NCBI GenBank assembly: GCA_937902395.1
Contig: CALGTV010000002.1
Location: 1 to 11,261 of the forward strand
Direction: 5' to 3'
From: an uncultured Ruminococcus sp.
Lineage (GTDB): Bacteria > Bacillota > Clostridia > Oscillospirales > Ruminococcaceae
Length of the DNA stretch: 11,261 nt
The position numbers and the translations under genes are program-made. Of the stretch, positions 1-6,202 are shown piece after piece. The first letter of the stretch is position 1; every line of letters begins with the position of its first letter. The notes under the pieces are model-generated. The model saw only the letters and a program-made list of their open reading frames with translations. It was not told the origin of the DNA and searched no databases.

Positions 1-52
1 CAGAATGACAAAAATCACTTGCTTTTTGAAAAGGACGGTTATTGAGGAGACA
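1..52. other. Window edge downstream of the SDR gene
   Basis: These 52 bases follow the stop codon of the minus-strand SDR gene. I see no coding start, no convincing hairpin plus T-tract and no repeat. The transcript of the minus-strand operon probably ends outside the window. Confidence 0.4.
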
Positions 53-1069
53 TTAGTTATTGATAATTTTCTTTGCATTTTCAAGAGCGTCAATAACTCT
101 GTCACACCATTCGTCAAATTCGGGGTCTTCAATCTGACATTCTGGGTGGGAGAGTACGTATTCCACAGTATTGCGGATTCCCTGTTCAACATGAACTTTA
201 GCCTTGAATTCGGGGACAATACGCTTTATTTTGGAGTTGTCGAATACAACTGTCTGTGCCTTATCGCCTGTAAGACTTCCTGTAAGGTCGTAATCACTCA
301 CATCGGCAAGGAATTCAGATGAAACGTGATAAGGTTTAAGCTCAACGCCTAAAGCGTCAGCAATTGCTTGATATATCTGATTCCAAGTAACAGATTCATC
401 AGATGTGATGTGGAAAGCCTCGCCAATTGCGTGGGGATTGCCCATAAGTCCTGTGAATCCAACAGCAAAATCGGAATTGTGTGTGATAGTCCAGAGAGTT
501 GTACCGTCACCGTGGATAATAACGGGTTTACCCTCCATAATACGCTTTATTACCTGATAGCTGCCATTTTTGCCGTGTACTCCCAACGGTACGCTTCTTT
601 CGTCGTAGGTATGACTTGGGCGCACAATTGTCACAGGGAAGCCGTCCTCACGGTAGTGCTTCATAAGCAGTTCTTCAATTGCAATTTTATTCCGTGAGTA
701 TTCCCAGTACTTGTTTGCAAGGGTTGTACCCTCTGTTATGATATAATCGCAGACAGGCTTGTGATATGCAGATGCGGAGCTTATGAAAATAAACTGCTTT
801 GTTCTGCCGTTGAACAGACGATAGTCACGTTCAGCTTGTTCAGGTACAAAACAGATGAAATCGCAGACAACGTCAAAAGTCATGTCTGCAAGGGCTTCTT
901 TTGCCTCTGATTCGTTGTTGATATCTGCTGTGATAACCTCCACATTTTCGGGGAGATTTCCGTTTCTGTTTCCACGATTGAGAAGATAAACCTCCCAGCC
1001 GATTTCAGCTAATCTGCGTGTGATTGCGGAACTTATAGTTCCTGTTCCGCCGATGAGTAATGCTTTCAT
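53..1069 (-). CDS. NAD(P)-dependent epimerase/dehydratase, extended SDR family
   Basis: A 338-residue cytosolic oxidoreductase of the extended short-chain dehydrogenase/reductase superfamily, probably acting on a nucleotide sugar or related alcohol/ketone; the substrate cannot be read from sequence. Seen: an N-terminal Rossmann motif GGTGTIS (residues 7-13) straight after the first beta strand, a Ser cluster ISSAS (96-100), a catalytic Tyr-x-x-x-Lys pair at Y124/K128, and a VRPSHTY segment (149-155) typical of extended SDRs. The C-terminal half is the substrate-binding part. No signal peptide is present. The ATG overlaps the stop of the upstream dockerin gene as ATGA (1066-1069), and a GAGGG ribosome binding site lies about eight bases upstream inside that gene, so the two are probably translationally coupled. 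Pairing a cytosolic SDR with a secreted dockerin protein is odd. Family assignment is firm, specific function unknown. Confidence 0.85.
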   Translation of the reverse strand: MKALLIGGTGTISSAITRRLAEIGWEVYLLNRGNRNGNLPENVEVITADINNESEAKEALADMTFDVVCDFICFVPEQAERDYRLFNGRTKQFIFISSASAYHKPVCDYIITEGTTLANKYWEYSRNKIAIEELLMKHYREDGFPVTIVRPSHTYDERSVPLGVHGKNGSYQVIKRIMEGKPVIIHGDGTTLWTITHNSDFAVGFTGLMGNPHAIGEAFHITSDESVTWNQIYQAIADALGVELKPYHVSSEFLADVSDYDLTGSLTGDKAQTVVFDNSKIKRIVPEFKAKVHVEQGIRNTVEYVLSHPECQIEDPEFDEWCDRVIDALENAKKIINN

Positions 1070-2973
1070 GATAAATTCCCTCTCTTTATTATTTCTTTTC
1101 GCATTAAAATAAAGTCAAAGACAGTTACAGCATTGTCACTGTCAAAATTTCCGTTTTCCAGTTTTATTGGGATATCACCTCCAAGCAGATATTTTTCCAT
1201 TAAAACAGCATCGGCAACATTAATTGCTCCGTCACCGTTAAGGTCGCCTTTAGTGCTGATTTCGGCTTTTACAGCTTCGTGACAGATAAATTCATCTGTT
1301 GCAAAACAATAGCTCCAGATTGTATTATCAGTACGCAGAAAATAACAGGTAAGAACATCATTTTCATAGTAATCGCATAGAAATTCTGCAACATCATTTA
1401 TTGCCACTTCTTTGCCGTTATGCTCAAGTGTTAGTACATTATCATTACTGATATAATACTCATGTGGCGTGAGCTGACTGCTCATTATTTCTCCGTGGGG
1501 TACTCCGAAATATCCTGATTCTCTGAATATTTTCCCTTGTGATTTTCCCTCGTAAAGAGTGACTTTTATTTGTGTTCCGATTTCGTAGGCTGTACCGTCG
1601 CTTTTAATATGGACATCTCCTGTTACTACGCCATTATCGTAAGTAAGAAATCCGACTTTTACAACGTCCTCAGCTTTTTGTGTTACAACAGGAGGGATTT
1701 TTCTTGTGTTTATTTCCCATAATACATTATTTTCATCTACAAAAAAGTCGTGGGTAGTACTGGTTGGATTCATTATGCCTGTGGGATATGGAGTGCTTAA
1801 GCGTTTATTATTCTCGGTATAATTGTCAAGATAGAGCAGCTCGCCCTCGGTGGAAATGCAGTAGCTCCGAAAGCTGTTCTTCGAAAATGAAGCTATATTA
1901 TCGCAGACATAATCGGCTGTGCAGACACCGTTATTATAATTGAGTATATATAATTCATTGTTCTCCGAAATAAGATGGGAGTCGTTTATATCGCGGAATT
2001 TCACTCCCTCCGGAGCAGTTACGGGGATATTGTTTATATATGCCTTTCCCTCAGATGTCAGAATGAGATCGTCACCCATAAGATTAATTGTCAGATATGA
2101 ATTATCATATTTCTCGATGTTTTCGTGGTGGAGAATAACTTTACCGTCTTTCACACCGTAAAGTCTGCCGTTGGAAATGACTGCCTTTTTGTCAGAATAG
2201 AAGTTGGAACTGTAAATTTCCGAGGTATATTCAATATCAGCAGCAGGGGGGATATCAGCATATTGTGGTTCTTCAACCTTTATTTTTCCTGTGAAAAGAA
2301 CTTTACCGTCAAATTCTATGGAGTATGAGGTTTCACCGCAGTTTCTTCCGTATACAGCGGCAATTTCACCGTTTCTGTAAAAGCCCTTTTCGTCTTCGCC
2401 TCTTATATCGTCCTTGAATGAAGCGATATCAGTATTATCAATACGGAACACTATCTGTTCTGCATCAATAATTCCCACAGGCAGACAGCCGACGGTTGAA
2501 ACAAAACCTTTTCTTATTGTTATATCCCCACAGCGTGCAGCTTCCATACGCTGTTCAAAGGTAATCTGATCCATATCGGTCATACGAAGATAGTCAAGTT
2601 CCATATTTTTTGTAAAATCAATATTGGTAATTGGAACAGAGGTGAGGAATACATTTTTCAACTTTGGGAGCTCTGAAAGAAATGAGAGGTCTGTTATATT
2701 TCCGTTTTGGAGATTTATATGGTACAGATTTTCCATTCTTGAAATCCATGAAATGTCCTCAACTCCTGTGAGATCGAGATTGAGCCATTGTTCTGAGATG
2801 AGTTCTTCCTCGGTGAAAATACCGTCGTCATTCAAATCATTTCTCAATAAAAGCTGTTCATATGCGATAGGGTCAACATCGGCTGGAACTGTTGTATCAT
2901 CGGCGAAAGCAGTATAAGGAATTGCAGATAATGCAACTGCCAAGGACGTTAAAAATGCGGATATTTTTTTCAT
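1066..2973 (-). CDS. Secreted LRR / Ig-like / propeller-like protein with C-terminal dockerin
   Basis: A 635-residue exported protein with no recognisable catalytic domain. Start: the frame is open to an ATG at 3042, but the ATG at 2973 has a strong GGAAGGTG site seven bases upstream and begins a textbook signal peptide (MKK, hydrophobic core, cut after TAFA at residue 24). In order: an EF-hand-like loop (D46-x-N48-x-D50-G ... E57); short leucine-rich repeats at about 63-132; a bacterial Ig-like (Big2-like) segment at about 152-232; and at about 255-560 a run of short beta motifs of the type D/EG-x-LY or DN-x-LW, suggesting an RCC1-like propeller. The last 60 residues (576-635) are a type I dockerin: GDLNGDG...VADAVLMEKYLL then NFDSDN...VFDFILMRKEI, two duplicated calcium loops. 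It should bind a cohesin on a scaffoldin or the cell surface. The LRR, Ig and propeller parts are probably for binding. Propeller assignment is the least certain. Confidence 0.82.
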   Translation of the reverse strand: MKKISAFLTSLAVALSAIPYTAFADDTTVPADVDPIAYEQLLLRNDLNDDGIFTEEELISEQWLNLDLTGVEDISWISRMENLYHINLQNGNITDLSFLSELPKLKNVFLTSVPITNIDFTKNMELDYLRMTDMDQITFEQRMEAARCGDITIRKGFVSTVGCLPVGIIDAEQIVFRIDNTDIASFKDDIRGEDEKGFYRNGEIAAVYGRNCGETSYSIEFDGKVLFTGKIKVEEPQYADIPPAADIEYTSEIYSSNFYSDKKAVISNGRLYGVKDGKVILHHENIEKYDNSYLTINLMGDDLILTSEGKAYINNIPVTAPEGVKFRDINDSHLISENNELYILNYNNGVCTADYVCDNIASFSKNSFRSYCISTEGELLYLDNYTENNKRLSTPYPTGIMNPTSTTHDFFVDENNVLWEINTRKIPPVVTQKAEDVVKVGFLTYDNGVVTGDVHIKSDGTAYEIGTQIKVTLYEGKSQGKIFRESGYFGVPHGEIMSSQLTPHEYYISNDNVLTLEHNGKEVAINDVAEFLCDYYENDVLTCYFLRTDNTIWSYCFATDEFICHEAVKAEISTKGDLNGDGAINVADAVLMEKYLLGGDIPIKLENGNFDSDNAVTVFDFILMRKEIIKRGNLS

Positions 2974-3013
2974 GAATTCACCTTCCATAATAGTATTTTT
3001 CAATTTTTGAAAC

Positions 3014-3050
3014 AAAAAATCGGCAGAGAATGGGAAATCCAATCTCTGCC
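3014..3050 (-). terminator. Intrinsic terminator between the Spo0A-like gene and the dockerin gene
   Basis: On the minus strand an 8-bp stem (arms 3050-3043 and 3029-3022, GGCAGAGA/TCTCTGCC) encloses a loop with a further TGG/CCA pairing. It is followed by GA and six T residues (3019-3014). It would stop read-through from the Spo0A-like gene at 3131-3829. It overlaps the start of the transcript predicted from the dockerin gene's own promoter. Confidence 0.7.
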
Positions 3051-3053
3051 ATT

Positions 3054-3082
3054 ATTATAACATATTTATTTTTACATTGCAA
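3054..3082 (-). promoter_or_regulatory. Sigma-A-type promoter of the dockerin-SDR operon
   Basis: Minus strand: -35 TTGCAA (3082-3077), 17-bp spacer, -10 TATAAT (3059-3054) with the TGT extended -10 element. Predicted transcription start is near 3047, giving a leader of about 74 bases. Confidence 0.7.
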
Positions 3083-3130
3083 CATAATTTTTGATAATTA
3101 TTTACAATTTAACCTGATAAAGAGATGAAT

Positions 3131-3829
3131 TCAAATAGTTTCACCTGATATACTTCTGAATTCTTCTGCAAGAAGTATAATTAAATCTTTATTTTTCATT
3201 CGGCGATGCTCAATTTTGTTGTTGATGATAACGCCTTTTTGGAATGCGGAACTAAGCATAACACGAAGTCCACGCTCGACATTGTCGTATGTATTGTTTA
3301 TCTTCTCGGCAATTGCTGTATAAATCTCAGTTGAACTGAAATCTGATGCTTCGGGATTAGTTGCTATTATCTTTACAGCGGTGCACAGAAAATAAAACCC
3401 AATAAGAGCTGAAGGGAATTTCTTTCTGAAAAGAAATTCTGCAATCTCAGGTAAAAGTTCCATTTCGGGATAAAAATCTACTGCTATCTCAGTGCAGGCG
3501 ATGCAGTTTATATAGGGCATAACTATACATTCCGTTACTCCCAGATTTAAAAGTTCAAGGCGAACAGAATCAGAAATAGTTGCAACTATAGCGTATAATT
3601 TCAGTTGAGGATAGTTGTTTCTGCAATTTCTGATGAAATTTTTAATATTTTCATTCATTATAAGGGCATAAAAAATGCAACCATCAAAATGCTCCTCATT
3701 CAGCATTTTTTCAAGTGTATCGGGATAATTTGAGCAGTAAACTGTTTCAAATCCCAGATATTTAATTGTATTCGCCATATTTTTGCCCATATTATCTATG
3801 GTATCTCCAATTAACAGTTTGTACTTCAA
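3131..3829 (-). CDS. Degenerate Spo0A-like regulator with pseudo-receiver domain
   Basis: A 232-residue cytosolic two-domain protein that can be aligned by eye with Spo0A and with the intact copy at 8183-8950. Residues 1-118 match a response-regulator receiver: the first strand YKLLIGDT keeps D9, but the phospho-acceptor position is Tyr54 (DGCIFYA in place of DLVITDL) and the conserved Lys is Met104 (CIVMPY in place of TLSKPC). Residues 128-226 match the Spo0A DNA-binding domain: FPSALIGFYFLCTAV aligns with IPAHIKGYRYLRTAI, and VERGLR (184-189) keeps the Val-Glu-Arg-x-x-Arg recognition helix. The loop corresponding to the Spo0A FFG segment is shortened. Start: TTG at 3829 with GAGAGAG five bases upstream puts the first beta strand at the N-terminus; a TTG at 3865 in the same frame lacks a good ribosome binding site. 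It is divergent from glnA. It probably binds DNA without phosphoryl control; targets unknown. Confidence 0.72.
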   Translation of the reverse strand: MKYKLLIGDTIDNMGKNMANTIKYLGFETVYCSNYPDTLEKMLNEEHFDGCIFYALIMNENIKNFIRNCRNNYPQLKLYAIVATISDSVRLELLNLGVTECIVMPYINCIACTEIAVDFYPEMELLPEIAEFLFRKKFPSALIGFYFLCTAVKIIATNPEASDFSSTEIYTAIAEKINNTYDNVERGLRVMLSSAFQKGVIINNKIEHRRMKNKDLIILLAEEFRSISGETI

Positions 3830-3887
3830 TTTTTCTCTCTCTTTTTTAGAATGTGTGAATGTCAAAATGACATATTTCTCTAATTAT

Positions 3888-3916
3888 ATAATATTATATT
3901 GTCGGAAAAAAGTCAA
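3888..3916 (-). promoter_or_regulatory. Predicted promoter of the Spo0A-like gene with a near-0A box in the spacer
   Basis: Minus strand: -35 TTGACT (3916-3911), 17-bp spacer, -10 TATTAT (3893-3888). The spacer contains, on the plus strand, TGTCGGA (3900-3906), one base off the 0A-box consensus TGTCGAA, which would allow repression by a Spo0A-type protein. A TATAAT also overlaps but at a poor 12-bp spacing. Confidence 0.5.
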
Positions 3917-3938
3917 GAAAATTATTAGTATCGAATCG

Positions 3939-3960
3939 AAAAGGCTATATATAGCCTTTT
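3939..3960. repeat. 22-bp perfect palindrome, putative operator
   Basis: Two 11-base arms (AAAAGGCTATA and its complement) meet with no spacer. A T-run extends it on the plus strand. It lies upstream of the -35 boxes of both divergent promoters, so there is no obvious upstream transcript to terminate. A dimeric regulator site is the simplest reading; a cryptic terminator of antisense RNA is the alternative. Confidence 0.5.
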
Positions 3961-4059
3961 TAATACAATTCGTGTTCGGGAAATATAGAGATTTTTTGAC
4001 AGGGATATTTTGAATCTTAGTTAAAAAATAAAAAAATACAAAATTTTTCAAAAATGTTA

Positions 4060-4088
4060 TTGCATTTATAGCGTTAATGTGGTATAAT
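4060..4088 (+). promoter_or_regulatory. glnA promoter
   Basis: -35 TTGCAT (4060-4065), 17-bp spacer, -10 TATAAT (4083-4088) with extended TGG. Start expected near 4095, giving a leader of about 44 bases. The leader contains a weak TTGGT/ACCAA hairpin (4094-4113) and the ribosome binding site AAGGAG (4124-4129), nine bases before the ATG. Confidence 0.75.
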
Positions 4089-4138
4089 AAATATTGGTAT
4101 ATTTCGTAACCAAAATTTAAACTAAGGAGTGAGTTCCA

Positions 4139-5563
4139 ATGAACGAAAAAGTACAGAAGATTATGGACCTGATCCGTGAAAAAGACATAAAAATGGTTGA
4201 TTTTACAATGGTTGATATTAATGGACAGTTCCGCCATGTTACAATTCCTGCCGAAGATTTTAACGAAGATGTTATGAAGAACGGTATCGGTTTTGATGCT
4301 TCAAACTATGGCTATGCCGTTGTTGAAAAGAGCGATATGGTATTTATCCCAGACCCTGATACAGCTTCTATTGACCCTTTCTGCCAGATTCCCACTCTCT
4401 CAATGATGGGTAATGCTATGATTATCGACTATCCTGAGAATCGCCCACTGGCACAGTATCCAAGAAATATCGTTGCAGCTGCTGAGCAGTATATGAAAGA
4501 CTGCGGTGTTGCTGATACTATGTATATTCTCCCTGAATTTGAGTTCTACCTCTTTGATAATGTGGGCTGGGAAGTAGGCGCACAGTCTGTGGGATATTCT
4601 GTTGACGCTGTTCAGGCTCATTGGAACAGTGCTGTTGAGGGTATGGGTAACGTTGTTCCAAAGCAGAAGAATTACCATATTGCAAAGCCCTTTGATGTAT
4701 CTTATGAGGCAAGAAGCGAAATGTGTCTGCTTATGGAAGAAGCTGGAATTGGTATCAACTACCACCACCCCGAAGTTGGTGCGGCAGGACAGTTTGAAAT
4801 TGAGCCTAAGCTTGGCGTGATGTCAAAAATGGCTGACGCTACAATGACTATAAAATATATCATTCATAACACAGCAAGAAAATACGGAAAGTCCGCTACA
4901 TTCATGCCTAAGCCTGTTATGGGCGAGGCAGGAAATGGTATGCACGTTCATATGCTTCTCATGAAGGACGGACAGCCTGTATTCTCAGATGATAACGGAT
5001 ATGCTCATCTAAGCAAGGAAGCTCATTACTTCATGGGCGGTCTTCTCAAGCATATCAATTCACTTTGCGCTATTACAAATCCCAGCACAAACTCATTCAA
5101 GAGACTTGTTCCCGGATTTGAGGCTCCTGTTACTGTTGGTTATGCAACTTCAAACAGAAGTGCGGTTATACGTATTCCTGCATATGCCAAGACACCTGAC
5201 CGCAGACGCTTTGAGTTGAGAAATCCCGACGCTACTTGCAATCCTTACTTCTGTTATGCGGCTATCCTTATGGCAGGTCTTGACGGTATCAAGAATCAGA
5301 TTGACCCTCATGAGAACGGCTGGGGTCCTTACGATATGAACCTTTTCCACCTCAGTGATGAAGAAAAGGCAAAGCTTTCACATCTTCCCACATCTCTTGA
5401 ACAGGCTCTTGACGCTCTTGAAGCTGACCATGATTATCTCCTTGCAGGCGGAGTATTCCCCAAGGAGCTTATCAATAACTTTATCCGCTCCAAGCGTGAG
5501 GAGTGCCGTGCATTAGCCGCAATTCCTCATCCTGCTGAGTTTGACCGTTATTACAACCTTTAA
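4139..5563 (+). CDS. glnA: Glutamine synthetase, type I
   Basis: A 474-residue cytosolic enzyme that makes glutamine from glutamate, ammonia and ATP; it should form the dodecamer of type I enzymes. Seen: the flap Asp in GFDASN (51-56); metal ligands E133 and E135 in LPEFEF; HHPEVGAAGQFE with E212 and E220; GNGMHVHM with H269; the glutamate-loop segment NPSTNSFKRLVPGFEAP (314-330); NRSAVIRIP (339-347) and RRRFELRNPD (355-364, E359). A segment at about 148-185 corresponds to the extra insertion of the beta subtype (as in enteric GlnA), and the C-terminus HPAEFDRYY also matches that subtype. The residue aligned with the adenylylated Tyr397 of enteric enzymes is Phe403 (NLFHLSDEE in place of NLYDLPPEE), so this copy cannot be adenylylated there. 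It has its own promoter and terminator and stands alone, divergent from a Spo0A-like regulator. Start ATG has AAGGAG at ideal spacing. Confidence 0.97.
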   Translation: MNEKVQKIMDLIREKDIKMVDFTMVDINGQFRHVTIPAEDFNEDVMKNGIGFDASNYGYAVVEKSDMVFIPDPDTASIDPFCQIPTLSMMGNAMIIDYPENRPLAQYPRNIVAAAEQYMKDCGVADTMYILPEFEFYLFDNVGWEVGAQSVGYSVDAVQAHWNSAVEGMGNVVPKQKNYHIAKPFDVSYEARSEMCLLMEEAGIGINYHHPEVGAAGQFEIEPKLGVMSKMADATMTIKYIIHNTARKYGKSATFMPKPVMGEAGNGMHVHMLLMKDGQPVFSDDNGYAHLSKEAHYFMGGLLKHINSLCAITNPSTNSFKRLVPGFEAPVTVGYATSNRSAVIRIPAYAKTPDRRRFELRNPDATCNPYFCYAAILMAGLDGIKNQIDPHENGWGPYDMNLFHLSDEEKAKLSHLPTSLEQALDALEADHDYLLAGGVFPKELINNFIRSKREECRALAAIPHPAEFDRYYNL

Positions 5564-5570
5564 TATCAAT

Positions 5571-5609
5571 AATGCCGATTACCTGCTTTGTCGGGTATCG
5601 GCATTTTTT
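5571..5609 (+). terminator. glnA intrinsic terminator
   Basis: AATGCCGAT and ATCGGCATT form a 9-bp stem continued by ACC/GGT across a bulged T. A run of six T residues (5604-5609) follows. It starts seven bases after the glnA stop codon. Confidence 0.88.
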
Positions 5610-5610
5610 G

Positions 5611-5639
5611 TTGATTTCTTGTGAAAAATATGTTATAAT
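5611..5639 (+). promoter_or_regulatory. Promoter of the GNAT-GyrI-PDF operon
   Basis: -35 TTGATT (5611-5616), 17-bp spacer, -10 TATAAT (5634-5639) with extended TGT. It lies directly behind the glnA terminator, so the operon is transcribed independently. Start is expected near 5646. Confidence 0.68.
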
Positions 5640-5652
5640 ATTTGTAACAAAA

Positions 5653-5724
5653 TTATGTGAACCTCTAAAAACCTCCTACATGGCTTGATTTTCGCTCGTA
5701 TTCCGTTTTTAGAGAATCACTTAA
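5653..5724 (+). promoter_or_regulatory. Long inverted repeat in the operon leader
   Basis: Arms TTA-T-GTGA-AC-CTCTAAAAAC (5653-5672) and GTTTTTAGAG-AA-TCAC-T-TAA (5705-5724) pair over 17 of 20 positions around a 32-base loop. The helix ends exactly at the ribosome binding site AAGGAG (5723-5728). The loop starts with CTCCT (5673-5677), complementary to AGGAG, so an alternative fold could hide the site. No T-tract follows, so it is not a terminator. I do not recognise a known riboswitch. It may instead be a dispersed palindromic repeat. Confidence 0.55.
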
Positions 5725-5735
5725 GGAGAAGAATA

Positions 5736-6200
5736 ATGGAAAAAACATTTGAACCCATAAATTATTGTAATGAATATCAATCGTTGCTTATTGAATTTCT
5801 GGAGAAGTGCCTCCCGGAATCAAACAGGGTATTGGATATAGACGGTCGTCACGGTTTTTATAAGGATATCGAACACAATTTCAAAGGCTTCTGGTGTATG
5901 TTTGACGGCGGAAAAATTATTGGTGCGGTTGCAGTTCATGAACTCAATTCAAAGGATTGTGAGCTAAAATCACTGTATCTTCTGGAAAAATATCACGGCA
6001 GGGGATATGGTAAAAATCTGCTTCAAAAAGCTATATTATTTGCCAAAGAATATGGATATGAAAAAATGTATCTGGATTCTTTGTCTACAAGCGAAAAGGC
6101 TGTTGCACTGTACAGAAAAACAGGTTTTGTTGATACTGAAAAATATAATGACAGCGTGCGTTCAGATGTGTTTATGGTACTGAATCTGAAAGGAGAATAA
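5736..6200 (+). CDS. GNAT-family N-acetyltransferase
   Basis: A 154-residue cytosolic acetyl-CoA-dependent acyltransferase. Seen: the central strand FWCMFDGGKIIGAVAVHEL (52-70), the motif A strand ELKSLYLLEKY (76-86) and the pyrophosphate loop HGRGYGKNLL (87-96), followed by an amphipathic helix, then the motif B part MYLDSLSTSEKAVALYRKTGF (111-131), which is the classic end of GNAT folds. The acceptor substrate (small amine, antibiotic or protein N-terminus) cannot be told. Start: the frame is open to an ATG at 5685, but that lies inside the leader hairpin and has no ribosome binding site; ATG 5736 has AAGGAG seven bases upstream. It is the first gene of a tight four-gene operon; the next start follows its stop by two bases. 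Confidence 0.88.
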   Translation: MEKTFEPINYCNEYQSLLIEFLEKCLPESNRVLDIDGRHGFYKDIEHNFKGFWCMFDGGKIIGAVAVHELNSKDCELKSLYLLEKYHGRGYGKNLLQKAILFAKEYGYEKMYLDSLSTSEKAVALYRKTGFVDTEKYNDSVRSDVFMVLNLKGE

Positions 6201-6202
6201 TA

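Larger units (their letters stand above)
3830..4138. other. Divergent intergenic control region (Spo0A-like gene / glnA)
   Basis: About 309 bases with no gene. It holds the leader and promoter of the minus-strand Spo0A-like gene, a near-0A box, a 22-bp perfect palindrome, and the glnA promoter and leader. A TTGACA at 3996-4001 is followed by no convincing -10 (TAGTTA at 16 bp is weak). An open frame on the minus strand across 3884-4237 is not a gene: it has low-complexity Phe/Ile/Asn-rich content and overlaps the glnA start. Confidence 0.6.

Noticed and set aside
239..245. TGTCGAA heptamer in the SDR gene
   Set aside because: Inside a coding region and far from any promoter; treated as chance and used as a caution for the other two copies.
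4094..4113. TTGGT/ACCAA hairpin in the glnA leader, considered as an ANTAR-type antitermination site
   Set aside because: Only five pairs and a 10-base loop, no second hairpin and no terminator between it and glnA.
3884..4237. Minus-strand open frame of 117 codons across the glnA promoter
   Set aside because: Phe/Ile/Asn-rich low-complexity translation, no ribosome binding site, and overlap with the well-supported glnA start and promoter.
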